From JAWBSP01 sp964632175 (lineage in GTDB: Archaea > Hadarchaeota > Hadarchaeia > Hadarchaeales > JAWBSP01), in assembly GCA_964632175.1 (NCBI GenBank), contig CAZWBJ010000005.1:1-61323 (forward strand): 61,323 nt of DNA. The letters run 5' to 3'. Both the position numbers and the translations under genes were made by a program. Of the stretch, positions 31,809 through 40,607 are shown piece after piece (the first letter of the stretch is position 1; every line of letters begins with the position of its first letter). The notes under the pieces were generated by a model. The model was not told the origin of the DNA. It worked only from the letters and a program-made list of their open reading frames with translations, and ran no database searches.

Positions 31809-33782
31809 ATGCAACTGCTGGAGGTTTTGGGTCTGGTGAGTGCAGGCGCGGCAGTCCTCACCGCTGTTCTCGCCGCCCGCTCGGTGCTGAAGAGGCCGGC
31901 CGGTAGCAAGCGGATGGTGGAGATCGGTGGGTACATAAGAGAAGGTTCGCAAGCCTTCCTGCGACGGCAGTACCTCACGGTGGGCGTCTTCGTCCTCGTT
32001 GTGTCCCTCCTCTTTCTCGTGAGCCCGCGTTTCGGCCCAACGGCCTCGCTGGCCTATCTGTGTGGCTCCCTCTCCTCCATGGCTGCCGGATACTTTGGCA
32101 TGCAGATGGCGGTGAGGGCAAACACCAGAACCGCCCACTCGGCCCTCTCCGGTTTGGAGGAGGCGCTGAAGGTGGCTTTCAGGGGGGGTCTGGTCATGGG
32201 AATGCTAGTGGTAGGGTTGGGCATGTTTGCCCTCCTCGGCTTCACTCTCGGTTTTGGTTGGCTGCATGATCCGAATCGCCTCCTTCCCCTTTGCTTTGGG
32301 GCCAGTTCGGTGGCGATCTTCGGCAGGGTTGGAGGGGGCATCTACACCAAGACCGCAGACGTTGGCGCGGATCTGGTGGGCAAGGTAGAGAAGGGCATCC
32401 CCGAGGATGATCCTAGGAATCCAGCGGTGATAGCGGACAACGTAGGGGACAACGTCGGCGACGTCGCGGGCATGGGCTCGGACCTCTTTGAATCTTACCT
32501 AGCTTCAATTGTGGCGGCTATGATAGTGGGCGCCCCCCTAGGTGAAAAATACGTTCTCTTCCCGCTGGGCGTGGCCTCGGTGGGGATTCTCTCCTCGATC
32601 CTGGCTTCCTTTCTGGTCAGGGTGAGGAAGGGGAAGGATCCAAGCTACGTGCTCAATCTGGCGAGCTTCGCTTCCATGGGGTTCACGTCCGTGGGGACAT
32701 TTCTTCTGATCCGTATGCTTTTTGGCTCGGGAATGTCGCTCCTAGCGTCTGTCATTCTAGGTTTGATCTCCGGTCTGACGGTGGGACTGGCGTCGGACTA
32801 CTTCACCAACAGGTTGCACGGACCCGCCAAGTACGTGGCCCGCTCCGCCTCTTCTGGGGCGGCCATAAACATTCTCTCGGGCTTTTCAGTGGGACTTTTC
32901 AGCCTTTTCATCCCAGTCCTCGTGATTTCGGCCTCGGTGGTACTGTCTTACGCCCTGCAGAACATCTATGGGATTTGTCTTGCCGGGGTGGGGATGCTCT
33001 CCGTGACGGGAATGGTCGTCTCCGCGGATGCGTACGGCCCAGTGGCCGACAACGCGGGCGGAATCATAGAGCAGTGCGGGGAAGAGCGGGTCAGGGAGAC
33101 CACGGATGCATTGGACTCTGTGGGGAACACCATGAAGGCCATCTGCAAGGGCTTCGCCATCGGTTCGGCGGCCCTGACGGCGGTGGCTCTTTTCGTTTCC
33201 TATTCTCAAGTGGCGAACCTCTCGTCCATCGACCTCCTCAGGCCGGAGGTGGTTGCGGGGGTGCTGGTGGGAGGGGCGGTGATCTCCCTGTTCTGTGCCT
33301 TGGTCATACTGGCGGTGAGTAGGAACGCCTTCAGGATGGTGGAGGAAGTGAGAAGGCAGTTCAGGGAGATACCCGGTCTGATGGAGGGGAGAGCCAAGCC
33401 GAATTACGGGCGCTGCGTGGGCATAGCCGCCGCGGGGGCTCTCAGGGAGCTGGTGCTTCCCGCTCTCTCGGTGATCCTCTCCCCCATCTTGGTGGGGTTC
33501 CTCCTGGGCCCCGCAGCCCTAGGTGGCATGTTGCTGGGGGCAATCCTTTTGGGTCTGGTTTTCGCGCTTCAGATGGCAAACTCGGGGGCAGCTTGGGACA
33601 ACGCCAAGAAGTTTATTGAGCTGGGCAATCTGGGGGGGAAGGGCACGCCGGTCCATCAGGCAGCCGTGGTGGGCGACACCGTGGGTGATCCCTTCAAGGA
33701 CGCGGCGGGTCCCTCTCTGAACATTGCCATAAAGCTCATGTCCATCGTGGCCCTTCTTATGGCCTTGGGGGGGTTGCTGTAA
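31809..33782 (+). CDS. hppA: Membrane-bound proton-pumping pyrophosphatase
   Basis: 657 residues, about 16 transmembrane helices. The substrate-binding core is GGGIYTKTADVGADLVGKVEKGIPEDDPRNP followed by NVGDNVGDVAGMGSDLFESY, with a second metal site KGTPVHQAAVVGDTVGDPFKDAAGP. The position that separates the two classes reads GNTMKAICKGFAIGS, with Lys, as in K+-independent H+-PPases (family knowledge). It pumps protons using PPi, likely from aminoacyl-tRNA and Acs reactions. Its stop overlaps the rpo7 start (TAATG). Confidence 0.96.
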   Translation: MQLLEVLGLVSAGAAVLTAVLAARSVLKRPAGSKRMVEIGGYIREGSQAFLRRQYLTVGVFVLVVSLLFLVSPRFGPTASLAYLCGSLSSMAAGYFGMQMAVRANTRTAHSALSGLEEALKVAFRGGLVMGMLVVGLGMFALLGFTLGFGWLHDPNRLLPLCFGASSVAIFGRVGGGIYTKTADVGADLVGKVEKGIPEDDPRNPAVIADNVGDNVGDVAGMGSDLFESYLASIVAAMIVGAPLGEKYVLFPLGVASVGILSSILASFLVRVRKGKDPSYVLNLASFASMGFTSVGTFLLIRMLFGSGMSLLASVILGLISGLTVGLASDYFTNRLHGPAKYVARSASSGAAINILSGFSVGLFSLFIPVLVISASVVLSYALQNIYGICLAGVGMLSVTGMVVSADAYGPVADNAGGIIEQCGEERVRETTDALDSVGNTMKAICKGFAIGSAALTAVALFVSYSQVANLSSIDLLRPEVVAGVLVGGAVISLFCALVILAVSRNAFRMVEEVRRQFREIPGLMEGRAKPNYGRCVGIAAAGALRELVLPALSVILSPILVGFLLGPAALGGMLLGAILLGLVFALQMANSGAAWDNAKKFIELGNLGGKGTPVHQAAVVGDTVGDPFKDAAGPSLNIAIKLMSIVALLMALGGLL

Positions 33783-34324
33783 TGGTGCACAAGATTTTGA
33801 CCATCAGGGATACAGTGAGGGTTCCACCGGACAGGTTTGGGGAGCCTCTGGAGGAAGTGGTCTTGGATCTCCTCAGAAAGAGCTACGAGGGGGTGCTGGA
33901 CCGGGACGCTGGGGTGGTTCTCGCCATTTCCGCGGTGAAAGAAATAGGTCCGGGACGGCTGATCATGGGTGATGGGGGGAGTTATCACGACGTGGTTTTC
34001 GAGGCCCTCACGTACAAGCCGGAAGTGAACGAGGTGGTGCTGGGGGAGGTGGTGGAGCTGACGGACTTCGGGGCCTTCGTGAGGATAGGGCCCCTGGACG
34101 GCCTCATCCACGTTTCTCAGGTGATGGATGACTTCGTCAGCTACAACAAGAACAAGGGCGTGCTACAGGGCAAGCAGACCAAGCGCACCCTCAAAGTTGG
34201 GGACAAGGTGAGGGCCAGAATAGTGACCGTAAGTATGAAGGGACGGGTCAGGGCGAAGGTCGGTCTGACCATGAGGCAGCCTGGACTGGGGAAGCTGGAG
34301 TGGATACCGGAGGACCTGAAGTAG
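33782..34324 (+). CDS. rpo7: DNA-directed RNA polymerase subunit Rpo7 (RpoE')
   Basis: 180 residues. An N-terminal RNP-like domain (MVHKILTIRDTVRVPP) is followed by an S1 domain (VVELTDFGAFVRIGPLDGLIHVSQVMDDFV). It forms the polymerase stalk with Rpo4. It is coupled to hppA upstream, and the spt4 ATG follows the stop immediately. Confidence 0.96.
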   Translation: MVHKILTIRDTVRVPPDRFGEPLEEVVLDLLRKSYEGVLDRDAGVVLAISAVKEIGPGRLIMGDGGSYHDVVFEALTYKPEVNEVVLGEVVELTDFGAFVRIGPLDGLIHVSQVMDDFVSYNKNKGVLQGKQTKRTLKVGDKVRARIVTVSMKGRVRAKVGLTMRQPGLGKLEWIPEDLK

Positions 34325-34588
34325 ATGCCCGCTCCCGCTTGCACCAAGTGCGGTCGGATTCTGCAGGAGAGGGCCAAGGCGTGCCCCTTCTGTGGGAGTA
34401 CCTCCCTCTCTATGGATTGGGTGGGATACGTGGAGGTTCAAGCGCTGTGCGAGTGCGGTTATGTTCCCCATCCTGGAGAGAAAACCTGCCCCAGGTGTGG
34501 GGGAACCCCCTCCCTGAAGGTTTCCCAGGTGGCGAGTAGGCTGGGTTTCACGCAGGAAGGGAGGTACGCCCTGAAGGTGAGGGAGTAG
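34325..34588 (+). CDS. spt4: Transcription elongation factor Spt4 (RpoE'') with extra zinc knuckle
   Basis: 87 residues compared with about 60 in typical archaeal Spt4. The canonical parts are ACTKCGRIL ... CPFCGSTSLSMDWVGYVEV and the end SQVASRLGF ... GRYALKVRE. Between them is an insertion of about 27 residues with CECGYVPHPGEKTCPRCGG, a second zinc-ribbon-like knuckle. Spt4 pairs with Spt5/NusG for processive transcription. The insertion is not part of the family core. Confidence 0.88.
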   Translation: MPAPACTKCGRILQERAKACPFCGSTSLSMDWVGYVEVQALCECGYVPHPGEKTCPRCGGTPSLKVSQVASRLGFTQEGRYALKVRE

Positions 34589-34685
34589 TTCGGGTTCATC
34601 TTTTTTCTGCAGTCAGAACTGACGTGAAAGTGGGAGCTTGCAAAATCACAACCACTGAATTTTATGGAGGGGCACGACTTCTTTA

Positions 34686-35336
34686 ATGAAGCCCGAATTC
34701 AGCATAGAACTTTGGCAGCCCAAGACTGAGATAGGGAGGGCCGTCAAGGAGGGGAAGATCACCAGCCTCTCGGAGATTCTGAGGGCGGGGCGCCCCATAC
34801 TCGAACCCGAGATTGTGGATGCGCTGGTTCCAAACCTTCAGCAGGAGCTGTTGCACCTCAAGCTCGTTCAGAAGATGCACAAGTCCGGAAGGCGCTCCAA
34901 GTACTGGGCGCTGGTAGCGGTCGGGAACGGGGAGGGTCTTGTGGGGGTGGGGGACGACAAGAGCAGGGAGATAGCTACGGCCATTTCCAAGGCAACGAGG
35001 GCCGCCAAGCAGCACATCGTGGAGGTGGTGAGGGGGTGCGGAAGCTGGGAGTGCGGCTGCGGACGCCCGCACTCGGTGCCTTTCAGGGTCGCCGGTAAAT
35101 CGGGAAGCGTGGAGATAACCCTGATACCCGCCCCTAGGGGGCTCGGACTGGTGGCGCCGGAAATCCCCCGGACCATTCTCCGCTTGGCGGGGATAAAGGA
35201 CATTTGGATCGTCTCTCGGGGATCCACCAAGACCTCTGTGAATTCCGCCTACGCGACCCTTGAGGCCCTCCGGCAGACGGGGAGGATTTCCGTGCCGGAG
35301 CGCTATAGGAAATCCAAGGGTGAGGGAAGTGGTTAG
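34686..35336 (+). CDS. rps5: 30S ribosomal protein S5 (uS5)
   Basis: 216 residues, archaeal length. Core segments are HKSGRRSKYWALVAVGNGEGLVGVG and GSGRPHS-type CGCGRPHSVPFRVAGKSGSVEITLIPAPRGLGLVA. A 97-bp gap separates it from spt4, and GGAGG stands about 14 nt before the ATG. In most archaea rpl18 would precede it; here it does not. Overlaps rpl30 start by a few codons. Confidence 0.97.
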   Translation: MKPEFSIELWQPKTEIGRAVKEGKITSLSEILRAGRPILEPEIVDALVPNLQQELLHLKLVQKMHKSGRRSKYWALVAVGNGEGLVGVGDDKSREIATAISKATRAAKQHIVEVVRGCGSWECGCGRPHSVPFRVAGKSGSVEITLIPAPRGLGLVAPEIPRTILRLAGIKDIWIVSRGSTKTSVNSAYATLEALRQTGRISVPERYRKSKGEGSG

Positions 35337-35784
35337 TCTTGCGGTCGTGAGGCTAAGGGGGAGCGTAAAGAAAAGGAGGGAAGTTCTGGATACTCTCCGG
35401 ATGCTGGGTCTCACCCGTGTGAACCATTGTGTGCTTTTGGAAGATACCCCCTCCTACAGGGGAATGCTCCAGAAGGTGAAGGACTTTGTCACTTGGGGGG
35501 AGGTGGAGCCATCTACAGTTGAGGTTCTTCTTCGCAAGCGCGGCGAGCTGGAGGGAGGCAAAACACTAACAGAGGACAGCGTGAAGGATTTGGGGTACCG
35601 CTCCATATCGGAGCTTGCGAGGGCCTTGTGTGAGGGAAAGAGCCGAGTGAAGGGGCTTAAGAAGGTGTTCCGGCTCCATCCCCCTAGGAAGGGTCTGATC
35701 TCCATCAAGCACCCCTTCGGGCACGGAGGGGATTTGGGATACCGGGGAAAGGCTATCAACGATCTTCTCCTGCGGATGGTCTGA
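35320..35784 (+). CDS. rpl30: 50S ribosomal protein L30 (uL30)
   Basis: 154 residues. AVVRLRGSVKKRREVLDTLRMLGLTRVNHCVLLEDTPSYRGML is the typical archaeal/eukaryal L30/L7e start, and KKVFRLHPPRKGL ... KHPFGHGGDLGYRGKAIN closes the protein. GTG at 35320 overlaps the rps5 end; GTG at 35329 is equally possible. The rpl15 start is 2 bp after the stop. Confidence 0.95.
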   Translation: MREVVSLAVVRLRGSVKKRREVLDTLRMLGLTRVNHCVLLEDTPSYRGMLQKVKDFVTWGEVEPSTVEVLLRKRGELEGGKTLTEDSVKDLGYRSISELARALCEGKSRVKGLKKVFRLHPPRKGLISIKHPFGHGGDLGYRGKAINDLLLRMV

Positions 35785-35785
35785 A

Positions 35786-36229
35786 ATGGTGGTTAGAAGG
35801 GAGAGGAAGGTGAGGAAGCAGAGGGGCTCCAGAACCTATGGCAGGGGCTGTGCCAAAAGGGGCAGGGGAAGCGGGGAGAAAGGGGGAAGGGGTATGGCCG
35901 GGGGGCACAAGCAGAAGTGGAGCTACATTCTGCGTTACATGCCTGACCATTTCGGAAAGCACGGGTTCGTCAGGCCAAACAGACCCGAAAGGAAGGAGAC
36001 CATGAACGTGGGGGAGTTGGACGAGAGGATAGAGGATCTGCTGAGGGAGGGGGTTGCGACTAGGGAAGGGGAGAAGATCGTGGTGGATCTCCAGAAGCTC
36101 GGCGTTCAGCGGTTGCTGGGGGGAGGGCAGGTGAGGCACGCTCTCGTCGTGAGAGGGGCGGAGGTGGTTCCCTCCGCAAGAGAAAAGCTGGAGGGGGCTG
36201 GTGGAGGGGTTGGAGGGGGAGAAGCCTAA
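35786..36229 (+). CDS. rpl15: 50S ribosomal protein L15 (uL15)
   Basis: 147 residues. The basic Gly-rich N-terminus (RGSRTYGRGCAKRGRGSGEKGGRGMAGGHK) and the KHGFVRP segment are typical, with a short globular C-domain. The C-terminus is Gly-rich and overlaps the secY start by about 28 bp, giving translational coupling to the translocon gene. Confidence 0.96.
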   Translation: MVVRRERKVRKQRGSRTYGRGCAKRGRGSGEKGGRGMAGGHKQKWSYILRYMPDHFGKHGFVRPNRPERKETMNVGELDERIEDLLREGVATREGEKIVVDLQKLGVQRLLGGGQVRHALVVRGAEVVPSAREKLEGAGGGVGGGEA

Positions 36230-37574
36230 ATCCAGGCTCTTCGCTCTCAAGCCGGTCCTCAAATTTCTTCCAGAGATTGAGGTGCCCAAGCGCCACGTTT
36301 CCTTCAAGGAGAGATTTCTTTGGACCTGCCTTGCTCTACTAGCCTTCCTCGCTATGACCCAGATTCCCCTTTACGGAGGTAAGTCGACGGTGGACATCTT
36401 CCAGAACCTCAGGTTCGTCTTCGCCAGCTACAGGGGGACGGTGGTGGAGCTGGGAATTGGTCCCATCGTGACGGCAGGCATCATCCTTCAGTTGCTGGTG
36501 GGGAGCAAAATCATCGGGCTCGATCTCAGCGAGGGCGAGGACAGGGCACTCTTCACCAGCCTCCAAAAGGGACTCGCGATCCTGATGGCGGTTTTTGAGG
36601 CAAGCATGCTGGTTTTGGGCGGTTGGTACGATCCCAGAAGGGTGGATCCCTCCGCGGCACCCCTCTCAACCTCCTGCATGCTCTTTCTTATACTCCAGCT
36701 CACTCTAGGGGCTGTGGTGGTTCTGTACTTGGATGAGCTGGTTTCGAAGTACGGGCTGGGAAGCGGGATTAGCCTCTTCATCCTTGCGGGGGTGGCGATG
36801 GAGATCTGCTGGCAGAGTTTCTCCCCCTTCTCTCAGGGGGGGCAGTACATCGGTGCGGTTCCGAACTTCATTCATGCCTCGGTGAGGGGAACGGGGATGG
36901 GGGATGCCTTTCTACGGGCGGGCCTGCCGAACATGCTGGGCTTCTTCACGAGCATCCTCCTCTTCCTCCTCGTCCTCTATCTGAACAACATCTCCGTGGG
37001 AATTCCCCTCGCTTACGAGAGGGCCGGTGGCATAAGGGGGAGGTATCCCATCAGCCTCCTCTACACCAACGTGATCCCGGTGATTCTAGCGATGGCCGTG
37101 TTTGCCAACCTGAGGCTCCTCGGATCCATCTTTCCCTCCTTGCAAGGACTCTCGAACCTCGTCACCCCACCCGGGAATCTTCCGGAGGTTATTAGCGAGC
37201 CCATCAGGGCCGTGATTTATCTCGCTATCTTCATCCCTCTGTGTGTGGGCTTCTCGTGGGTATGGATCTACCTTGCGGGAATGGGGCCTCGGGATATAGC
37301 AGAACAATTGAGGAATGCAGAGATGTTTATTCCTGGTTTCAGGAGGGATGTGAGGATGATGGAAGAGCACCTTTCTAGGTACCTGATCGGAGCCACCCTA
37401 ATGAGCGGGGTGCTGGTGGCGTTGCTTTCGGCGTTTGGGGATTTCATGGGTTCGCTGGGAAGCGGGACGGGGATCCTCTTGGCGGTGGGGATCGCCCAGA
37501 ACCTTCACCAGGAGATCTCGAGACAGAGGGTGGCCGAGATGTTTCCAGCCGTGAGGAGGCTACTTGGTGAGTAA
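36201..37574 (+). CDS. secY: Protein translocase subunit SecY
   Basis: 457 residues, ten predicted transmembrane helices. FLPEIEVPKRHVSFKERFLWT is the archaeal SecY start, and the plug region follows TQIPLYG. Cytoplasmic loop motifs such as YGLGSGISLF, ERAGGIRGRYPISLLYTNVIPVI and DIAEQLRNAEMFIPGFR are present. It uses a GTG start inside rpl15. It forms the Sec channel; the SecE and Sec-beta genes are not in this window. Confidence 0.96.
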   Translation: MEGLEGEKPKSRLFALKPVLKFLPEIEVPKRHVSFKERFLWTCLALLAFLAMTQIPLYGGKSTVDIFQNLRFVFASYRGTVVELGIGPIVTAGIILQLLVGSKIIGLDLSEGEDRALFTSLQKGLAILMAVFEASMLVLGGWYDPRRVDPSAAPLSTSCMLFLILQLTLGAVVVLYLDELVSKYGLGSGISLFILAGVAMEICWQSFSPFSQGGQYIGAVPNFIHASVRGTGMGDAFLRAGLPNMLGFFTSILLFLLVLYLNNISVGIPLAYERAGGIRGRYPISLLYTNVIPVILAMAVFANLRLLGSIFPSLQGLSNLVTPPGNLPEVISEPIRAVIYLAIFIPLCVGFSWVWIYLAGMGPRDIAEQLRNAEMFIPGFRRDVRMMEEHLSRYLIGATLMSGVLVALLSAFGDFMGSLGSGTGILLAVGIAQNLHQEISRQRVAEMFPAVRRLLGE

Positions 37575-38378
37575 ATGAGGCTGCGAGTTCCTGTTGTTGC
37601 CTTCCTGCTCATTCTTGGGGCAGTCCTTTTTCTCATTTGGTGTGAACCGATACCGGAGAACTCGGCCGCAACTAAGGAGGTGGTCCAGAAGATTGACTCG
37701 GCCATTTGGTGTCTGCGCCACGGGGACAATTCTGGTGCCTCCTCGAACCTAGGGTCTGCAAAGGATAGCTATTCCAAGCTCGGGCTGGAGAACCTAGACA
37801 ACGAGCTGGACAACTTCATAAAGGGGATGTTCGATAATGTGAGTCAGAATCCCAGTGAGGGGGGCTGCCACAGGCTTCGCAGGGAGGTTCTGCGGGCGGC
37901 CGGCCTCGCCGGGGGCCCCCTCCCCCTGATCTACCAGCACTCCCCATGTTTGATACTGCTCGTCGCCTTCCTGTGCGGTTTCCTCTATGCCGTGCTTCTC
38001 AAGGTCACCATAGACTGGAAGAGGGTGAAGGAGATTAGGGCCCAGATGAACGAGTGGAGAAGGAGGCTTAACGAGGCGAGGAAGAGGAAGGACTTTAAGG
38101 AAATGCACAAGCTCACACAGGAGTTCTCCAAGCTGGCTCCTCTCCAGTCTGAGCTCCTGATGGTTCAGTTCAAGCCCACTCTCTTCTTTTTCCTCTTCTA
38201 CATCCCTCTTTTGTTCTTCTTAAACCATCCTTACTCCGGTTGGGTGGTGGTATGGCTCCCCTTTGGCCTCCGCCTCCCCTTCTACGGTTACTGGGCCTCG
38301 TGCGGGGTCCTCAGCTGGCTCATCCTTTCATTTGGGGCCACCAGCTCCTTGTGGAGAAAGCTTCTCATAGGAGAGTGA
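37575..38378 (+). CDS. DUF106 membrane protein (archaeal YidC/EMC3-like)
   Basis: 267 residues. An N-terminal helix is followed by a luminal segment of about 90 residues, then the DUF106 core. That core contains a transmembrane helix (LILLVAFLCGFLYAVLL), a coiled-coil hairpin (EWRRRLNEARKRKDFKEMHKLTQEFSKL) and two to three further helices. This family is the archaeal relative of YidC/Oxa1/EMC3 insertases. It starts right after the secY stop. In many archaea adenylate kinase sits between secY and this gene; it is absent here. Confidence 0.88.
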   Translation: MRLRVPVVAFLLILGAVLFLIWCEPIPENSAATKEVVQKIDSAIWCLRHGDNSGASSNLGSAKDSYSKLGLENLDNELDNFIKGMFDNVSQNPSEGGCHRLRREVLRAAGLAGGPLPLIYQHSPCLILLVAFLCGFLYAVLLKVTIDWKRVKEIRAQMNEWRRRLNEARKRKDFKEMHKLTQEFSKLAPLQSELLMVQFKPTLFFFLFYIPLLFFLNHPYSGWVVVWLPFGLRLPFYGYWASCGVLSWLILSFGATSSLWRKLLIGE

Positions 38379-38382
38379 TAGA

Positions 38383-38625
38383 GTGAGGAGGTCTAGGGCT
38401 CACGGAAGGCACTTCAGAAGGACCCCCGGTGGAAGGGTAGTGCTAAGGTTTTTGAAGAAGGGGGCTAGGATTCACAGATGTGCCAGATGCGGGCGCCCCT
38501 TGGGCGGGGTGGGGTTCGGCAAGTTGCCCAAGAGTTCCAAGAGACCCAACCGACCCTATGGCGGCTATCTCTGCCCCCGCTGCTCTAGGGAAGAGCTGAG
38601 GATGGAGGTGAGGGCTTGGCAGTGA
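38383..38625 (+). CDS. rpl34e: 50S ribosomal protein L34e
   Basis: 80 residues, GTG start. RRSRAHGRHFRRTPGGRVVLRF, then a zinc ribbon CARCGRPLGG ... LCPRCSREE, is the L34e pattern. It overlaps the cmk start by 10 bp. Confidence 0.94.
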   Translation: MRRSRAHGRHFRRTPGGRVVLRFLKKGARIHRCARCGRPLGGVGFGKLPKSSKRPNRPYGGYLCPRCSREELRMEVRAWQ

Positions 38626-39140
38626 TTGCGGTCAGTGGCCTCCATGGAGCGGGCAAGACCACGGTGGCGAAGGAGGTGGCATGCAGGTTTGGGCTCAGGT
38701 ACATCTGTGCAGGTGAACTCTTCAGGGGGATGGCGGCTGAAAGGGGAATGGGCCTAGAGGATTTCAACAGATACGCCGAGACCCACCCGGAGATCGACAG
38801 GGAGCTGGACAGGAGGACGGTAGAGGAAGCGGGAAAGGGCAACGCGGTGGTTGATGCTAGGCTTGCAGGATGGTTGGTGGATGCGGATTTCAAAATTCTG
38901 TTGATCGCCCCCTTCGAGGTTAGAGTAGAGAGGATTTCGAAGAGGGAGGGGAGGCAAAAAGAGGAGGTCCTGAGGGAAACTAAGGAGAGAGAGGAGAGCG
39001 AGGCGAGGAGGTTCCGGGAGCTTTACGGAATAGATGTGAACGATTTCTCGGTTTTCGATCTAGTTCTAAACACGGGGAGGCTCTCGGAGGAGCAGACGAA
39101 GCAGATAATAGTCTCCGCGGTCGAAAAAATTTTGAGATGA
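38616..39140 (+). CDS. cmk: Cytidylate kinase (archaeal type)
   Basis: 174 residues, TTG start. P-loop AVSGLHGAGKTT, substrate-binding ICAGELFRGMA and a lid region ERISKREGRQKEEVLRETKEREESEARRF. It phosphorylates CMP/dCMP. It lies in the conserved L34e-cmk-L14e-cbf5 order, with an ATGA overlap to rpl14e. Confidence 0.94.
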   Translation: MAVIAVSGLHGAGKTTVAKEVACRFGLRYICAGELFRGMAAERGMGLEDFNRYAETHPEIDRELDRRTVEEAGKGNAVVDARLAGWLVDADFKILLIAPFEVRVERISKREGRQKEEVLRETKEREESEARRFRELYGIDVNDFSVFDLVLNTGRLSEEQTKQIIVSAVEKILR

Positions 39141-39361
39141 TAGAGCCTGGGAGGGTGTGCGTGAAAGTGGCGGGAAGGGAGGCGGGGGAGAAGTGCGTGG
39201 TTTTGGAGGTCTTGGATCACAATTTCGTGGTGGTGGCAGGACCCAGGGTGAGGCGCCGGAGGTGCAATGTGGACCACCTCGAGCCCACCCCCCACAAGCT
39301 TGAGCTGAAGGACACCTCACCGGAAGGGATAAGAAAGATCTTTGAGGAAGCAAAGCTTTGA
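39137..39361 (+). CDS. rpl14e: 50S ribosomal protein L14e
   Basis: 74 residues, a KOW-type RNA-binding protein: MIEPGRVCVKVAGREAGEKCVVLEVLDHNFVVVAGP ... RRCNVDHLEPTPHKLEL. Length and position before cbf5 match archaeal L14e. It overlaps the 5' end of cbf5. Confidence 0.95.
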   Translation: MIEPGRVCVKVAGREAGEKCVVLEVLDHNFVVVAGPRVRRRRCNVDHLEPTPHKLELKDTSPEGIRKIFEEAKL

Positions 39362-40364
39362 GGGAACTCATCACGTGTTCCGTGAAAACATGTTAGGTCC
39401 CAGCGACCGGGTTCTCGTTCGAGCAGAGGACATCACCGACCCAAATTACGGTTGTGAGCCGGAAAGACGCCCCCTCCTAGAGCATCTCAGGCTGGGATTT
39501 CTGAATTTGGACAAGCCTGTGGGCCCCACTTCCCACGAGGTGGTGGCATGGGTGAAAAGGCTGATGGACCTGAGCAAAGCCGGACACGCCGGGACCCTTG
39601 ACCCTAAGGTCAGCGGAGTACTTCCTGTAGCCTTGGAAGATGCGACAAAGGCGCTGCAGGCCCTTTCAGGGGCGGACAAGGAATATATCTGTCTGATGCA
39701 CCTGCATTCCGAGATCCCGGAGCAAAGGCTTCAGGAAGTTCTCTCCGAGTTCACGGGAGAAATTTATCAGAGGCCCCCCTTGAGGTCGGCAGTAAAGAGG
39801 CAGCTCAGGAGGCGAAGGATTTACTCGCTCCAGTTGCTGGAGAGGGAGGGAAAGGAGGCTCTCCTAAGGATCCATTGCGAGGCAGGAACCTACATAAGAA
39901 AACTGGTTTTCGATATAGGGGAGGCCTTGGGCTGTGGCGCCCACATGCTTGAGCTCAGAAGAAGCAGAAGCGGGCCGTTCGCGGAGGACGAGACCCTGGT
40001 GAGACTGCAGGACGTGGCCGATGCCTACGCGCTTTGGAAGGAGGAGGGCAGGGAAGACATGCTCAAGAAGGTCGTTCTCCCTGTCGAGGCCTCCGTTCGA
40101 GCTCTCCCAAAAATTGTGATAAGGGACGGGGCAGTGGATGCGGTGTGCCATGGAGCTTCGCTGGCCGCTCCCGGCGTGCTCAGGGTGGAGACCGGGATCT
40201 CCGTGGGAAGCTTGGTGGCAGTGATGAGTTTGAAGGGGGAGCTGGTGGCCCTCATGGAGTCCCTCATGACCTCTAGGCAAATAGTGGAGGCAGATAGGGG
40301 TCTCGTGGCCAAACCCGTGCGGGTAGTCATGAGGCCGGGGACCTATCCCCGGAAGTGGAAGTGA
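39342..40364 (+). CDS. cbf5: tRNA/rRNA pseudouridine synthase Cbf5
   Basis: 340 residues. The catalytic motif is GHAGTLDPKVSGVLPVAL (Asp of TLDP) and the N-terminal LNLDKPVGPTSHEVVAWV is typical. KRQLRRRRIYSLQLLE, CEAGTYIRKL and a C-terminal PUA domain ending MRPGTYPRKWK complete it. It forms H/ACA guide RNPs with Nop10, Gar1 and L7Ae. Last gene of the long plus-strand run. Confidence 0.97.
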   Translation: MRKQSFEGTHHVFRENMLGPSDRVLVRAEDITDPNYGCEPERRPLLEHLRLGFLNLDKPVGPTSHEVVAWVKRLMDLSKAGHAGTLDPKVSGVLPVALEDATKALQALSGADKEYICLMHLHSEIPEQRLQEVLSEFTGEIYQRPPLRSAVKRQLRRRRIYSLQLLEREGKEALLRIHCEAGTYIRKLVFDIGEALGCGAHMLELRRSRSGPFAEDETLVRLQDVADAYALWKEEGREDMLKKVVLPVEASVRALPKIVIRDGAVDAVCHGASLAAPGVLRVETGISVGSLVAVMSLKGELVALMESLMTSRQIVEADRGLVAKPVRVVMRPGTYPRKWK

Positions 40365-40607
40365 TTATCAGAACTCCAGTCGGTGAGTACTCGTCGAAGC
40401 AATGCTCATACTTACTACCATCCAACCGTAATCGAAGGCTTCAGCGAATCTTGGTGAAAGAGAGCAGCGGGGCGAAGTGAGCTATTCGGGGCGGAGGATT
40501 TTGGTGCGGGCGAGACCGGGAGCTGCCTCGGCTACCGGATTGTTGCAAAATAAGCGAGGCGTTTGTAAGAGTTAGCCGGACCAGACGTGCATATTCTATG
40601 GCACTCG
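40365..40607 (+). other. 243-base convergent intergenic region with alternative hairpins
   Basis: Between cbf5 (+) and the rhamnulokinase-like gene (-). One hairpin is CCGG-g-AGC (40516-40523) with GCT-a-CCGG (40531-40538). It competes with GCCTCG (40525-40530)/CGAGGC (40555-40560). No protein frame and no match to a known archaeal RNA that I can recognise. Confidence 0.3.
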
